Shown piece after piece: positions 24,155 to 32,823 of a stretch of 64,000 nucleotides of DNA. A model generated the notes under the pieces. The model saw nothing but the letters and a program-made list of their open reading frames with translations, was not told the origin of the DNA and searched no databases. The translations under genes and the position numbers were made by a program. Source of the DNA: Thermohalobaculum sp039822785 (GTDB taxonomy: Bacteria > Pseudomonadota > Alphaproteobacteria > Rhodobacterales > Rhodobacteraceae); contig JBCBMO010000001.1 of NCBI GenBank assembly GCA_039822785.1, positions 1 to 64,000 of the forward strand, read 5' to 3'. Positions within the stretch are counted from its first letter, which is position 1. The number at the start of each line of letters is the position of its first letter.

Positions 24155-24894
24155 CAGAGCTTCTCCAGCGTCCGGTCGAGCCAGCCGAGCCAGCCCGTGG
24201 GGCTGTCTGCCACCGGCTTCAATGGCTCGGGGCCGTCGGGGACGACCACGTCGCGTGGGCGGGGCGGCAGGTATTTGTTGACGGGCTTCGTGCCTTGTTC
24301 CGGCATCAGGTCGATGCCGCCGCGCGCCGCCACCAGTTGCGAGACCTCGCTGTCAGGATCGCCCAGGTCGCCGAAGTGGCGCGCGCCGGCGGGGCAGGTG
24401 CGCACGCAGGCGGGCACCCGGTCTTCCTCGGCCAGCGTCTCGTTATAGATGCGGTCAACGCAGAGGGTGCATTTCTTCATCACCCCCGCCGCAGGGTCCA
24501 TCTCCCGCGCCCCGTAAGGGCAGGCCCAGGCGCAGAGCCCGCAGCCCATGCAGTCGTCCTCGTTCACCAGCACGATGCCGTCTTCGACCCGCTTGTAGCT
24601 GGCGCCGGTGGGGCAGACGGTGACACAGGGCGCGTCCTCGCAGTGCAGGCAGGACTTGGGGAAATGGATGATCTGCGCGGGCTTCTCTGCGGGCTGGACC
24701 TCGAAGGAATGAACGCGGTTCAAAAAGCTGCCGAGCGGGTTGGCGCCATAGGCATCCTCGTCCGCCAGCGGCACGCCATAGTTCTCGGTGTTCCAGCCCT
24801 TGCAGGCGATCACGCAGGCATGGCAGCCGACACAGGTATCGAGGTCGATGACCAAGCCCATCTTCCGCTCGGTCGTCTCGGGCAAGGTCGTCAT
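24154..24894 (-). CDS. soeB: Four-cluster iron-sulfur subunit of sulfite dehydrogenase
   Basis: 246 residues. Four cysteine groups bind four [4Fe-4S] clusters: CVGCHACVIACKGWN, CLHCEDAPCVTVCPTG, CMGCGLCAWACPYGAR and CTLCVDRI with CVRTCPAG. This is the DmsB/NrfC pattern of electron-transfer subunits between a molybdopterin enzyme and a membrane anchor. It has no signal peptide. The ATG overlaps the LysE-type gene by ATGA, so although one gene separates it from soeA, translation is coupled. Confidence 0.9.
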   Translation of the reverse strand: MTTLPETTERKMGLVIDLDTCVGCHACVIACKGWNTENYGVPLADEDAYGANPLGSFLNRVHSFEVQPAEKPAQIIHFPKSCLHCEDAPCVTVCPTGASYKRVEDGIVLVNEDDCMGCGLCAWACPYGAREMDPAAGVMKKCTLCVDRIYNETLAEEDRVPACVRTCPAGARHFGDLGDPDSEVSQLVAARGGIDLMPEQGTKPVNKYLPPRPRDVVVPDGPEPLKPVADSPTGWLGWLDRTLEKL

Positions 24895-25517
24895 CGTGCG
24901 GGGACCTCCGGCGTACCGCGCAGGGCCAGGGCGCCGGCGGTCAGGATCAGCGCGCCGCCCGACAGACGGCCGAGCCAGCGCTCGAACCGGCTGCCGAGCA
25001 GGCGCGACAGCCGTGCCGCCGCGCCGCCCATCAGCAGCAGGAGCGTCCCGTCGATCACCAGATACGTGACGCCGAGGATTGCAATCTGCGCGAGCAGCGG
25101 CTGGGTGGGGTCGAGGAACTGCGGGAAGAGCGCGGCGAAGAAGATCACCGCATAAGGATTGGCGGCGGAGGTCAGGAAGCCCTGGCGGAACAGTCGACCC
25201 GGCGCCGGGGGTGCCATCTGCCCGCCGCGCCCGGCGTCGCGCATGATCTTGATGCCAACGTAGACGAGGTAGGCCACGCCCAGCCACTTCACCACGGCGA
25301 AGGCGGTGGCCGAGGTGGCGATCAACCCGGCGAGGCCGAAGCCCGCGGCGAGGATCTGCAGCGTGTTCGCCGAGAGGTCACCGGCAACGATCGGCAGGGC
25401 CCGCGTCGGACCGTGGCGCAGCGATCCGGCGATGTAGAGGAGCTGAGACGGCCCAGGCGGATGGGCGAAAAAGATTAGCACGGTGCCGAGATAGAGCAGA
25501 TAGGTCTCGTAGGTCAT
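24891..25517 (-). CDS. LysE/RhtB-family exporter inserted between soeA and soeB
   Basis: 208 residues with about six membrane helices. The family pattern HPPGPSQLLYIAGSLRHG and FRQGFLTSAANPYAVIFFAALFPQFL is typical of LysE/RhtB amino-acid exporters. It overlaps soeA and soeB by ATGA on both sides, so it is a firm part of the operon rather than a stray insertion. An export role linked to taurine breakdown (alanine made by Tpa, or an anion) is possible but not shown; sulfite exporters known in such clusters belong to TauE, a different family. Confidence 0.85.
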   Translation of the reverse strand: MTYETYLLYLGTVLIFFAHPPGPSQLLYIAGSLRHGPTRALPIVAGDLSANTLQILAAGFGLAGLIATSATAFAVVKWLGVAYLVYVGIKIMRDAGRGGQMAPPAPGRLFRQGFLTSAANPYAVIFFAALFPQFLDPTQPLLAQIAILGVTYLVIDGTLLLLMGGAAARLSRLLGSRFERWLGRLSGGALILTAGALALRGTPEVPAR

Positions 25518-28288
25518 GAACCGGTCTTTCCGGTGGGCGTGGCGGGGGCTGGCAGGGCGGGGAAGCTTGGCTGGGCCTCCGCCGGGGCGGGGACCTTTTC
25601 GAGGCGGACGCGCAGGTCGAACCAGGCGGCCTGGCCCGTGATGGGGTCGGAGTTCGCCCATCGCAGGCCGTCGCCCTTGGGCGGCAGCAGTTCGTTGATG
25701 AGGTGGTTGAGCAGGAAGCCCTTGGTCGCTTCGGGCGCGCCGTCATCCAGCGCCCAGGCGCCCTTGCGCTTGCCAATGGCGTTCCAGGTCCAGACGGTCT
25801 TGCCGTTCAGCGCCGCCATGCGCGCAACCGGCACCGTGATCTGGCCGTGGGGCGAGGTCACCTGGGCCCAGTCCCCTTCCTCGAACCCATGCTCCTCCCA
25901 CAGGCCCGCGGGCACAAAGAGCGGGTTCATCCCGTGGATTTGGCGCAGCCAGGCGTTCTGCGAGCCCCAGGAGTGGTACATGGCCGCCGGGCGCTGCGTC
26001 AGCGCATGGAGGGGGTAGGCATCCTCGTCCACCGCCGTCTCCTCGAAGGGCGGGTACCAGAAGGGCAGCGGGTCGAGGGTGCGCTTGATCCGCTCGCGCA
26101 GGTGCTCGGGCGGCTGGCGCTCGCCATGCCCCTCCGCGGCGCGCTGGAAGCGGCGCATGGGCTCGGCGTAGAGCTGGAAGAGATAGGGCGCGGGTTTGTC
26201 GTAGATCCCAAGCTCCACCGCCCAGTCCTGATAGGCGGTATTCCAGGGTTTGAAGAAACGCGCCTCCTCCGGCACTTCGGCGACGAAGAACCCGCCGTTC
26301 TCGATGTAGCGGTCGAGCTGATCGGGGTTGGGTGCCCCGCGCCCGACGCTGTCGCCATTGCCGCGAAAGCCCATGAGCGGTCCGATCCCCGGCCGCCGCT
26401 CATGGCGCACCATGTAGTCGGCGTAGTCCTGGTAGAGCGCCTCGCCGTCCTTGGTGAAGCCCGGCAGGCAGAGGCGGTTGGCGAGGTCGATCAGCACCGA
26501 CTGGAAACCGCGTACCTCCCGATCCGGCTCGATCACCGGCCAGCGGATGGCGTCGGCGGCGGCGTCGGCCTCGCAGATCGGACGGTCGAGCAGGCTGATG
26601 CAGTCGTGGCGCTCGAGGTACGTTGTGTCCGGCAGGATCAGGTCGGCATAGGCCACCATCTCGGAGGCATAGGCGTCGGCGTAGATGATCCTCGGGATCA
26701 CATACTCCCCATCCTCCCGCGTGTCGGTGAGCATGCGCATCACCTCCGCCGTGTTCATGGAGGAGTTCCAGGCCATGTTCGCCATGTAGAGAAACAGTGT
26801 GTCGATGGCGTAGGGCTCGCCCGCATGGGCGTTGGAGATGACCATGTGCATGAGCCCATGCACCGACATCGGGTTCTCCCAGGAGAACGCCTTGTCGATC
26901 CGCGCAGGCGTGATGTCGTCCGCCGCGAGCGCCAGATCCTCCGGCCCGCGAGGGAAGCCCAGGTGCGGGCCGTTCAGCGGGCAATCCGGCTGGACGTGGC
27001 AATGGGGCGTCGGATGCGCCTCCACCGGCTTGGGGTAGGGGGGCTTGAAGCGAAAGCCGCCCGGCACCTCCACCGTGCCGAGGAGGATCTGCAGGAAGTG
27101 GAGCGCGCGGCAGGTCTGGAAGCCGTTCGAATGGGCCGAGATCCCCCGCATGGCGTGGAAGCTGACGGGCCGGCCGACCATCTTGTCGTGCCGCTCGCCG
27201 CGGAAATCGGTCCAGGGCTGGTCGATCTCGATGGTCTGGTTGAACGCCACGTCGGCGATCTCGGCGGCCAGGCGTCGGATCGTCTCCGCCGTCACGCCGG
27301 TGCGCTCGGCCACCGCCTCGGGCGCGTATTGGGGGTCGAGGTAGCGTTCGGCCAGGTGCTGGAAGACGGTGCGGTTGCCCTCATGCGTCGCGGCGAGGTC
27401 GGGGCGGATGCCGGCGCGGTCGAAGGGCGCGGGCTGGCCGGTGGCGCGGTCGATGACCACGATCTTGTCCTCGGCATCGCGGACCAGCAGCCCGGTCGCC
27501 TCGTCCACCAGCGCTGGGGCATTGGTCCAACGCGCGAGGTACTCGAGGTCGATCTTGCCGGCCCCGAGCAGCACGTGGATCAGCGACAGGATGAACAGCC
27601 CGTCCGTGCCTGGCGTGATGCCGACCCATTCGTCCGCCACCGCGTTGTAGCCGGTGCGGATGGGGTTCACGCCGATCACCTTGGCGCCGCGGCCCTTGAG
27701 CTCGCCGATGCCCATCTTGATGGGGTTGCTGTCGTGATCCTCCGCCACGCCGAAGATCATGAAGAGCTTGGTGCGCTCCCAGTCGGGCTGCCCGAACTCC
27801 CAGAACGCGCCGCCCATGGTGTAGATGCCGGCGGCCGCCATGTTGACCGAGCAGAAGCCGCCATGGGCCGCGTAGTTGGGGGTCCCGAAGTTCTGTGCCC
27901 AGAAGGAGGTGAAGGACTGCGACTGGTCGCGCCCGGTGAAAAAGGCGAGTTTCTGGGGGCAGGTCTTTTTCAGCGGCTCGAGCCAGCCGGTCGCGATCTC
28001 CAGCGCCTCGTCCCAGGTGATCGGCTCGAACTGTCCCGACCCGCGGGGCCCGACGCGCTTCAGCGGCTGCGACAGGCGCGAGGGGGCGGTGACCTGCATG
28101 ATCCCGGCCGAGCCCTTGGCGCAGAGGACGCCGCGGTTCACCGGGTGGTCGCGGTTGCCCTCGATATAGGCGACGCGGCCTTCCTTCAGGTGCACATCGA
28201 TCCCGCAGCGGCAGGCGCACATGTAACAGGTCGTCTTGCGTACCTCGTCGCCCGGGCTGGGGTGCAGGTCGATCTTCGGCGTGTTCAT
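25514..28288 (-). CDS. soeA: Molybdopterin catalytic subunit of cytoplasmic sulfite dehydrogenase
   Basis: 924 residues. The N-terminal [4Fe-4S] ligands are C21, C24, C28 and C56, followed by the standard molybdopterin oxidoreductase core (FFTGRDQSQSFTSFWAQNFG, CSVNMAAAGIYTMGG) and a C-terminal dinucleotide-binding domain (HSWGSQNAWLRQIHG). There is no twin-arginine signal, so the enzyme is cytoplasmic, as in SoeABC and unlike periplasmic DMSO reductase. It should oxidise the sulfite released by Xsc. The ATG overlaps the ackA stop by ATGA. Other oxidoreductases of this family cannot be excluded by motif alone. Confidence 0.87.
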   Translation of the reverse strand: MNTPKIDLHPSPGDEVRKTTCYMCACRCGIDVHLKEGRVAYIEGNRDHPVNRGVLCAKGSAGIMQVTAPSRLSQPLKRVGPRGSGQFEPITWDEALEIATGWLEPLKKTCPQKLAFFTGRDQSQSFTSFWAQNFGTPNYAAHGGFCSVNMAAAGIYTMGGAFWEFGQPDWERTKLFMIFGVAEDHDSNPIKMGIGELKGRGAKVIGVNPIRTGYNAVADEWVGITPGTDGLFILSLIHVLLGAGKIDLEYLARWTNAPALVDEATGLLVRDAEDKIVVIDRATGQPAPFDRAGIRPDLAATHEGNRTVFQHLAERYLDPQYAPEAVAERTGVTAETIRRLAAEIADVAFNQTIEIDQPWTDFRGERHDKMVGRPVSFHAMRGISAHSNGFQTCRALHFLQILLGTVEVPGGFRFKPPYPKPVEAHPTPHCHVQPDCPLNGPHLGFPRGPEDLALAADDITPARIDKAFSWENPMSVHGLMHMVISNAHAGEPYAIDTLFLYMANMAWNSSMNTAEVMRMLTDTREDGEYVIPRIIYADAYASEMVAYADLILPDTTYLERHDCISLLDRPICEADAAADAIRWPVIEPDREVRGFQSVLIDLANRLCLPGFTKDGEALYQDYADYMVRHERRPGIGPLMGFRGNGDSVGRGAPNPDQLDRYIENGGFFVAEVPEEARFFKPWNTAYQDWAVELGIYDKPAPYLFQLYAEPMRRFQRAAEGHGERQPPEHLRERIKRTLDPLPFWYPPFEETAVDEDAYPLHALTQRPAAMYHSWGSQNAWLRQIHGMNPLFVPAGLWEEHGFEEGDWAQVTSPHGQITVPVARMAALNGKTVWTWNAIGKRKGAWALDDGAPEATKGFLLNHLINELLPPKGDGLRWANSDPITGQAAWFDLRVRLEKVPAPAEAQPSFPALPAPATPTGKTGS

Positions 28289-29436
28289 CGCACGGGCTCC
28301 ATCAGCGCCAGCGCCTCACGCGCGATCTGCGCTTCCTCGGCGGCGGGGACGATCGCCACCATGACAGCACTGCCGGGCGCGTCTAGCCGGGTTTCCGACG
28401 CGCGGTTGGCCTGTTCGTTGAATGTCACGCCAAAGGGGGCGAGGCCCTGCAGGATGCGGTGGCGTATCCAGGCGTCGTTCTCGCCGATGCCGCCGGTGAA
28501 GGCGACGGCGTCGAGCCCACCCATGGCGGCGATCATCGAGCCCGCGTGGCGCACGGCCCAATAGGCGAAATGGGACTGAGCGAAGCGCGCCTCGTCATTG
28601 TCGGCGGCGGAGAGCGCGCGCATGTCGGAGGCGCCGCCGAGGCCGAGCAGCCCGCTTTCGTGGTTGAGCAGCCGGCGGGTGCGGTCGATCCCGTGACGCT
28701 CGGCCAGATCCAGCACGGCATTGGCGTCGATGGTGCCGACGCGGGTGCCCATGGTCAGCCCCTCGAGCGGGGAATAGCCCATGGTGGTGGCGACGGAGCG
28801 GCCCTCCTCGATCGCGCAGAGCGAGGCGCCATTGCCGAGGTGCAGCGCCAGCAGGCGCCGGGGCAGGGCGGTGCCGGTGAGCGCCGACCAGCGGTCCACC
28901 AGCGAGCGATAGGAGGTGCCGTGAAACCCGTAGCGGCGGATCCCCGCGGTCTCCGGCGTCTCAGGCAGCGCATAGCGGCGCGCGACCTCGGGGTTCGTCG
29001 CATGGAAGGCCGTGTCGAAGGTCGCGAATTGCGCGAGGCCCGGCGCCAGCGCCGCCAGGGCCCGGATGGCCGAGAGGTTATGCGGGTTATGGAGCGGCGC
29101 GAGCGGGGCGGCGGCCTCAATCGCGGTCTCGACCGAGGGGGTCACGCGCACGGTCTTCGTCAGCGTCTCCCCGCCATGGACGACGCGATGACCGGCGGCC
29201 GTGAGGGTCGACACCGAAACGCCCTCCGCCGCCATGGCTTCGATCAGCGCGGCGAGGGCCGCGCGGTGATCGGGCAGCGACGCGGCCCGGTCCGTCGCGC
29301 CAAGGCTGAGGCGCCCTTCGCCCCCGATCTCGGTCGCGCTGCCGGACAGGCGTTCGGCCAGGTCCGCCCCGAACAGCTTGAGCTTGATCGAGGAAGACCC
29401 GGCGTTGACGACGAGGATGCCGCCCTCAGCGGCCAT
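28285..29436 (-). CDS. ackA: Acetate kinase
   Basis: 383 residues with all family motifs: NAGSSSIKLKLF at the start, GHRVVHGG, DTAFHATN, YGFHGTSY, LHLGNGASL, TMGTRVGTID and FTGGIGEN. It converts acetyl phosphate and ADP to acetate and ATP. Right after xsc, it would conserve the energy of acetyl phosphate made from sulfoacetaldehyde. Many taurine clusters use phosphotransacetylase (Pta) at this place. The start lies 10 bases from the xsc stop, and the stop overlaps the soeA start. Confidence 0.95.
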   Translation of the reverse strand: MAAEGGILVVNAGSSSIKLKLFGADLAERLSGSATEIGGEGRLSLGATDRAASLPDHRAALAALIEAMAAEGVSVSTLTAAGHRVVHGGETLTKTVRVTPSVETAIEAAAPLAPLHNPHNLSAIRALAALAPGLAQFATFDTAFHATNPEVARRYALPETPETAGIRRYGFHGTSYRSLVDRWSALTGTALPRRLLALHLGNGASLCAIEEGRSVATTMGYSPLEGLTMGTRVGTIDANAVLDLAERHGIDRTRRLLNHESGLLGLGGASDMRALSAADNDEARFAQSHFAYWAVRHAGSMIAAMGGLDAVAFTGGIGENDAWIRHRILQGLAPFGVTFNEQANRASETRLDAPGSAVMVAIVPAAEEAQIAREALALMEPVR

Positions 29437-29446
29437 CGCGCGGCCC

Positions 29447-31225
29447 TCAGGCCGCGGACTGCTGCGGGCGCATGTCGGCCGGGTCGATGCCGGCCACCGC
29501 CACCGGTGCCTTCATGGCGTCGCGGCGGAAGGGCTCGCCCAGCTCCTGGTTGATCAGCGCCTCGATCAGCGTGGTCTTGCCCGCCTTCTGATCGTCGAGC
29601 GCCGTGTGCAGCGCATGGGTCAGGTCGTCCATGGTCCGCGCGACGATACCCTTCAGCCCGCAGGCCTCGGCCATCTTGGCGTAGCTCACGCCCTCGTCGA
29701 GCTCGGTGCCGACGAAGTTGTCCTCGAACCACAGGGTGGAGTTCCGCTTCTCCGCGCCCCACTGGTAGTTGCGGAAGACGACCATGGTGACCGGCGGCCA
29801 CTCGCTGCGCCCGATGGCGGTCAGCTCCGTCACCGCGATGCCGAAGGCGCCGTCGCCCGCAAAGCCCACGACAGGCGTGTCGGGGCAGGCGATCTTGGCG
29901 CCCACGATGGCGGGCAGGCCGTAGCCGCAGGGGCCGAACAGGCCGGGTGCGAGGTATTTCCGCCCCTGCTCGAAGCTCGGGTAGGCGTTGCCGATGGCGC
30001 AGTTGTTGCCGATGTCCGACGAGATGATCGCCTCCTTCGGCAGGGCCTGCATGATGGCGCGCCAGGCCATGCGGGGGCTCATCCATTCGGGCTTCGCCGC
30101 GCGGGCACGCTCGTTCCAGGTGGTGCCGGGGTCGTCCTGCTCGTGATCCATCGAGGACAGCTCCTGCGCCCAGGCCGATTTGGTCTGCGCGATCATCGCC
30201 TTGCGCTCCGCCCGGCCCGCGTCGCCCGCGTGGTCCGAAAGGCGCGCCAGGATTCCACTGGCCACCTTCTTCGCGTCGCCGACGATACCGACGGCGACGG
30301 GCTTGGTCAGGCCGATGCGGTCGGGGTTGATGTCGACCTGGATGATCTTCGCGTCCCGAGGCCAGTAGTCGATGCCGTAGCCGGGCAGGGTCGAGAAGGG
30401 GTTGAGCCGCGTGCCGAGCGCCAGGATGACGTCGGCCTTGGCGATCAGCTCCATCCCCGCCTTGGAGCCGTTGTAGCCGAGCGGGCCGACCGACAGCGGG
30501 TGCGAGCCCGGGAAGGCGTCGTTGTGCTGGTAGTTGCAGCAGACCGGGGCATCCAGCCGCTCGGCCAGTGCGATGGAAGCAGGGATCGCGCCGCCCAGCA
30601 CCACGCCCGCGCCGTTCAGCATCACCGGGAACTTGGCCTCGGACAGCAGCGCCGCCGCCTCTGCCATCGCTGCATCGCCGCCGCCGGGACGCTCGAACTC
30701 AACGATCGCGGGCAGATTGATGTCGACCACCTGGGTCCAGAAATCACGGGGCATGTTGATCTGCGCCGGCGCCGACTGGCGGCGGGCCTGCAGGATCACG
30801 CGGTTCAGCACCTCCGCCACGCGGGAGGCATCGCGCACCTCCTCCTGGTAGCAGACCATGTCCTCGAACAGCTTCATCTGCTCGACTTCCTGGAAGCCGC
30901 CCTGGCCGATGGTCTTGTTCGCCGCCTGCGGGGTGACCAGCAGCAGGGGCGTGTGGTTCCAATAGGCCGTCTTCACCGCGGTGACGAAGTTGGTGATGCC
31001 CGGGCCGTTCTGGGCGATCATCATCGACATCTTGCCCGAGGCGCGGGTGAAGCCATCGGCCATGAAGCCGCCCGAGCCTTCGTGCGCGCAGTCCCAGAAG
31101 GTGATGCCGGCCTGCCCGAACAGATCCGAGATGGGCATCATGGCCGAGCCGATGATGCCGAAGGCATGTTCGATCCCGTGACGCTGCAGCACCTTCACGA
31201 AGGCTTCCTCGGTCGTCATCTTCAT
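29447..31225 (-). CDS. xsc: Sulfoacetaldehyde acetyltransferase
   Basis: 592 residues, TPP-dependent. HGIEHAFGIIGSAMMPISDL, YWNHTPLLLVTPQ and GFQEVEQMKLFEDMV are characteristic of Xsc, and GDGAFGIAVTELTAIG with FRNYQWGAEKRN is its TPP/Mg site. The enzyme converts sulfoacetaldehyde plus phosphate to acetyl phosphate and sulfite in the cytoplasm. ATG 31225 is preceded by GAAGGGAG. The upstream gap of 79 bases, together with the end of tauR, carries a direct-repeat site matching that ahead of tpa, so xsc probably has its own TauR-driven promoter. Confidence 0.97.
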   Translation of the reverse strand: MKMTTEEAFVKVLQRHGIEHAFGIIGSAMMPISDLFGQAGITFWDCAHEGSGGFMADGFTRASGKMSMMIAQNGPGITNFVTAVKTAYWNHTPLLLVTPQAANKTIGQGGFQEVEQMKLFEDMVCYQEEVRDASRVAEVLNRVILQARRQSAPAQINMPRDFWTQVVDINLPAIVEFERPGGGDAAMAEAAALLSEAKFPVMLNGAGVVLGGAIPASIALAERLDAPVCCNYQHNDAFPGSHPLSVGPLGYNGSKAGMELIAKADVILALGTRLNPFSTLPGYGIDYWPRDAKIIQVDINPDRIGLTKPVAVGIVGDAKKVASGILARLSDHAGDAGRAERKAMIAQTKSAWAQELSSMDHEQDDPGTTWNERARAAKPEWMSPRMAWRAIMQALPKEAIISSDIGNNCAIGNAYPSFEQGRKYLAPGLFGPCGYGLPAIVGAKIACPDTPVVGFAGDGAFGIAVTELTAIGRSEWPPVTMVVFRNYQWGAEKRNSTLWFEDNFVGTELDEGVSYAKMAEACGLKGIVARTMDDLTHALHTALDDQKAGKTTLIEALINQELGEPFRRDAMKAPVAVAGIDPADMRPQQSAA

Positions 31226-31295
31226 GGCGTCACTCCCTTCGCGCGTTGGCGATCCTTGGTTGGCCGCCTTCCTGTCATGAAAAGAAGGGCGGGGT

Positions 31296-31327
31296 TAGGG
31301 CCAGTCAAACTGCCACGCTAAGGCCAG
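31296..31327 (-). promoter_or_regulatory. Predicted TauR direct-repeat site ahead of xsc
   Basis: Read leftward: CTGGCCTTA (31327-31319), 14 bases, CTGGCCCTA (31304-31296). The repeat period is 23 bases, the same geometry as at tpa. The site overlaps the last 23 bases of tauR and ends 71 bases ahead of the xsc start. MocR/GntR activators including TauR are known to use direct repeats of CTGG type; binding here is inferred. Confidence 0.65.
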
Positions 31328-32819
31328 TGCTGGCCATATGGCGGGCGATGCGGGAGACCCCCTCGGGGATGCTCTCCGCGGCGATGGAGGAGTAGGCCAG
31401 GCGCAGGTGGCGCCGGTCGCGCTCGCCCGCCCGCGCACCATTTTGGAAGAACACGCCGCCGGGCTCGACCAGCACGCCGTCCTGTCGCAGGCGCCGGGCC
31501 AGGGCGGCAGTATCGGTGCCCGCCGGCATCTGCAGCCAGGCGGAGGAAGCGCCGAAGCGCGCGGGCCGGGCGCGGTCGAGCGCATGCTCCTGGAGCGCGC
31601 CCTCCATCACCTTGCGGCGTTGGCGAAAGGTCTGGGCCATGCGGTTCACCTGGGCATCGTAATGGCCGAGGGACAGGAAATAGGCCGCCGTGCGCTGCAC
31701 ATGGCCGGGCGGGTGGCGCAGCACGAGCGAGCGCAGCGCCCGCGCCTCGTTCACAAAGGCCTCCGAGGCGACGAGATAGCCGAGGCGGAGCCCTGGGAAG
31801 ATCGACTTGGAGAAGCTGCCGATGTGCACCACGGCCCCGGTCTCATCCAGCGACTTCAGCGCCGGTGAGGCCGCCTGGCCGTAGGCGATCTCGAACTCGT
31901 AGTCATCCTCGACGATGATGAAACCGTCCCGTTCCGCCCGCGCGAGCAGCGCCCGGCGCCGTTCCACCGGCATGGTGGTGTTGGTCGGGCACTGGTGGCT
32001 GACGGTGACGAAGAGGACATCGGTATCGGCTGGCACTGCCTCTGGTGGCAGGCCGTCCTGGTCCACGTCGATGGCCACGGTGCGACAGCGCGTGGGGCTC
32101 AGGATCTCGCGCAGGCCCGGGTAGCAGGGGTTCTCCATCGCCGCGAGGCGGCGCTGGGTGAGCAGGATCTGCGCGGCGATCCACAGGGCGTTTTGCGCGC
32201 CCAGGGTCACGAGGATCTCCTCGGGCCGGGCCCAGATGCCCCGGCGGGGCAGGATGTGGCGCAGGATGTACTCCACCAGCAGCGGATCGTCCCGCTCATA
32301 GTGGTCGGCGGTCAGGGCGTCGAAATCCTTCTGCCCCAGCGCCTGAAGCGCGCAGAGCCGCCAGTTCTGGTGATCGAACAGCCGCGGATCCACCTGACCG
32401 TAGATGAAGGGATAGGGGTAGCGCCGCCAATCCGCCGGCCGCTCCAGCACCGCCATGCCCGCATAGCGCTGGCCAAGGGCGCGGGACCAGTCCACCTGGG
32501 GCCGGGTGCTGCGGGGCGCGGGCGCAAAGTTCGGCGGCACGGGTGCTGCGTCGGAGACATAGTAGCCCGACCGCCCGCGTGCCGTGAGATAGTCGTTCGC
32601 CACCAGCTCGGTATAGGCGATCGTCACCGTGATGCGGCTGATGCCCAGGTGCTGCGCCAGCCCGCGGCTGGAGGGCATGCGCTCGCCGGGCCGGAAGCGG
32701 CCCGACAAGATCCCCTCGGCGACCAGCTGCTGGATCTGCTGCTGCAGCGTCCCCTCGAAGGCGGGGTCCAGAAAGAACGCCTCCGCCGGGATCGTGCCGG
32801 TCGATGCGGCCGCAGCCAT
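31305..32819 (-). CDS. tauR: TauR: GntR/MocR-type activator of taurine genes
   Basis: 504 residues. The N-terminal GntR winged helix (about 20-95) has MPSSRGLAQHLGISRITVTIAY and LTARGRSGYYV. It is fused to a fold-type I aminotransferase-like domain with the PLP lysine in GSFSKSIFPGLRLGYLV. This architecture and the tpa/xsc context identify TauR, which activates taurine genes. It follows tpa by four bases, in the same direction. In several known clusters tauR is divergent from tpa, so the arrangement here makes the activator a member of its own target operon. Confidence 0.93.
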   Translation of the reverse strand: MAAAASTGTIPAEAFFLDPAFEGTLQQQIQQLVAEGILSGRFRPGERMPSSRGLAQHLGISRITVTIAYTELVANDYLTARGRSGYYVSDAAPVPPNFAPAPRSTRPQVDWSRALGQRYAGMAVLERPADWRRYPYPFIYGQVDPRLFDHQNWRLCALQALGQKDFDALTADHYERDDPLLVEYILRHILPRRGIWARPEEILVTLGAQNALWIAAQILLTQRRLAAMENPCYPGLREILSPTRCRTVAIDVDQDGLPPEAVPADTDVLFVTVSHQCPTNTTMPVERRRALLARAERDGFIIVEDDYEFEIAYGQAASPALKSLDETGAVVHIGSFSKSIFPGLRLGYLVASEAFVNEARALRSLVLRHPPGHVQRTAAYFLSLGHYDAQVNRMAQTFRQRRKVMEGALQEHALDRARPARFGASSAWLQMPAGTDTAALARRLRQDGVLVEPGGVFFQNGARAGERDRRHLRLAYSSIAAESIPEGVSRIARHMASTGLSVAV

Positions 32820-32823
32820 GATC

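Noticed and set aside
25703..28564. 953-codon rightward frame
   Set aside because: Antisense to soeA, whose cofactor motifs and operon overlaps are clear.
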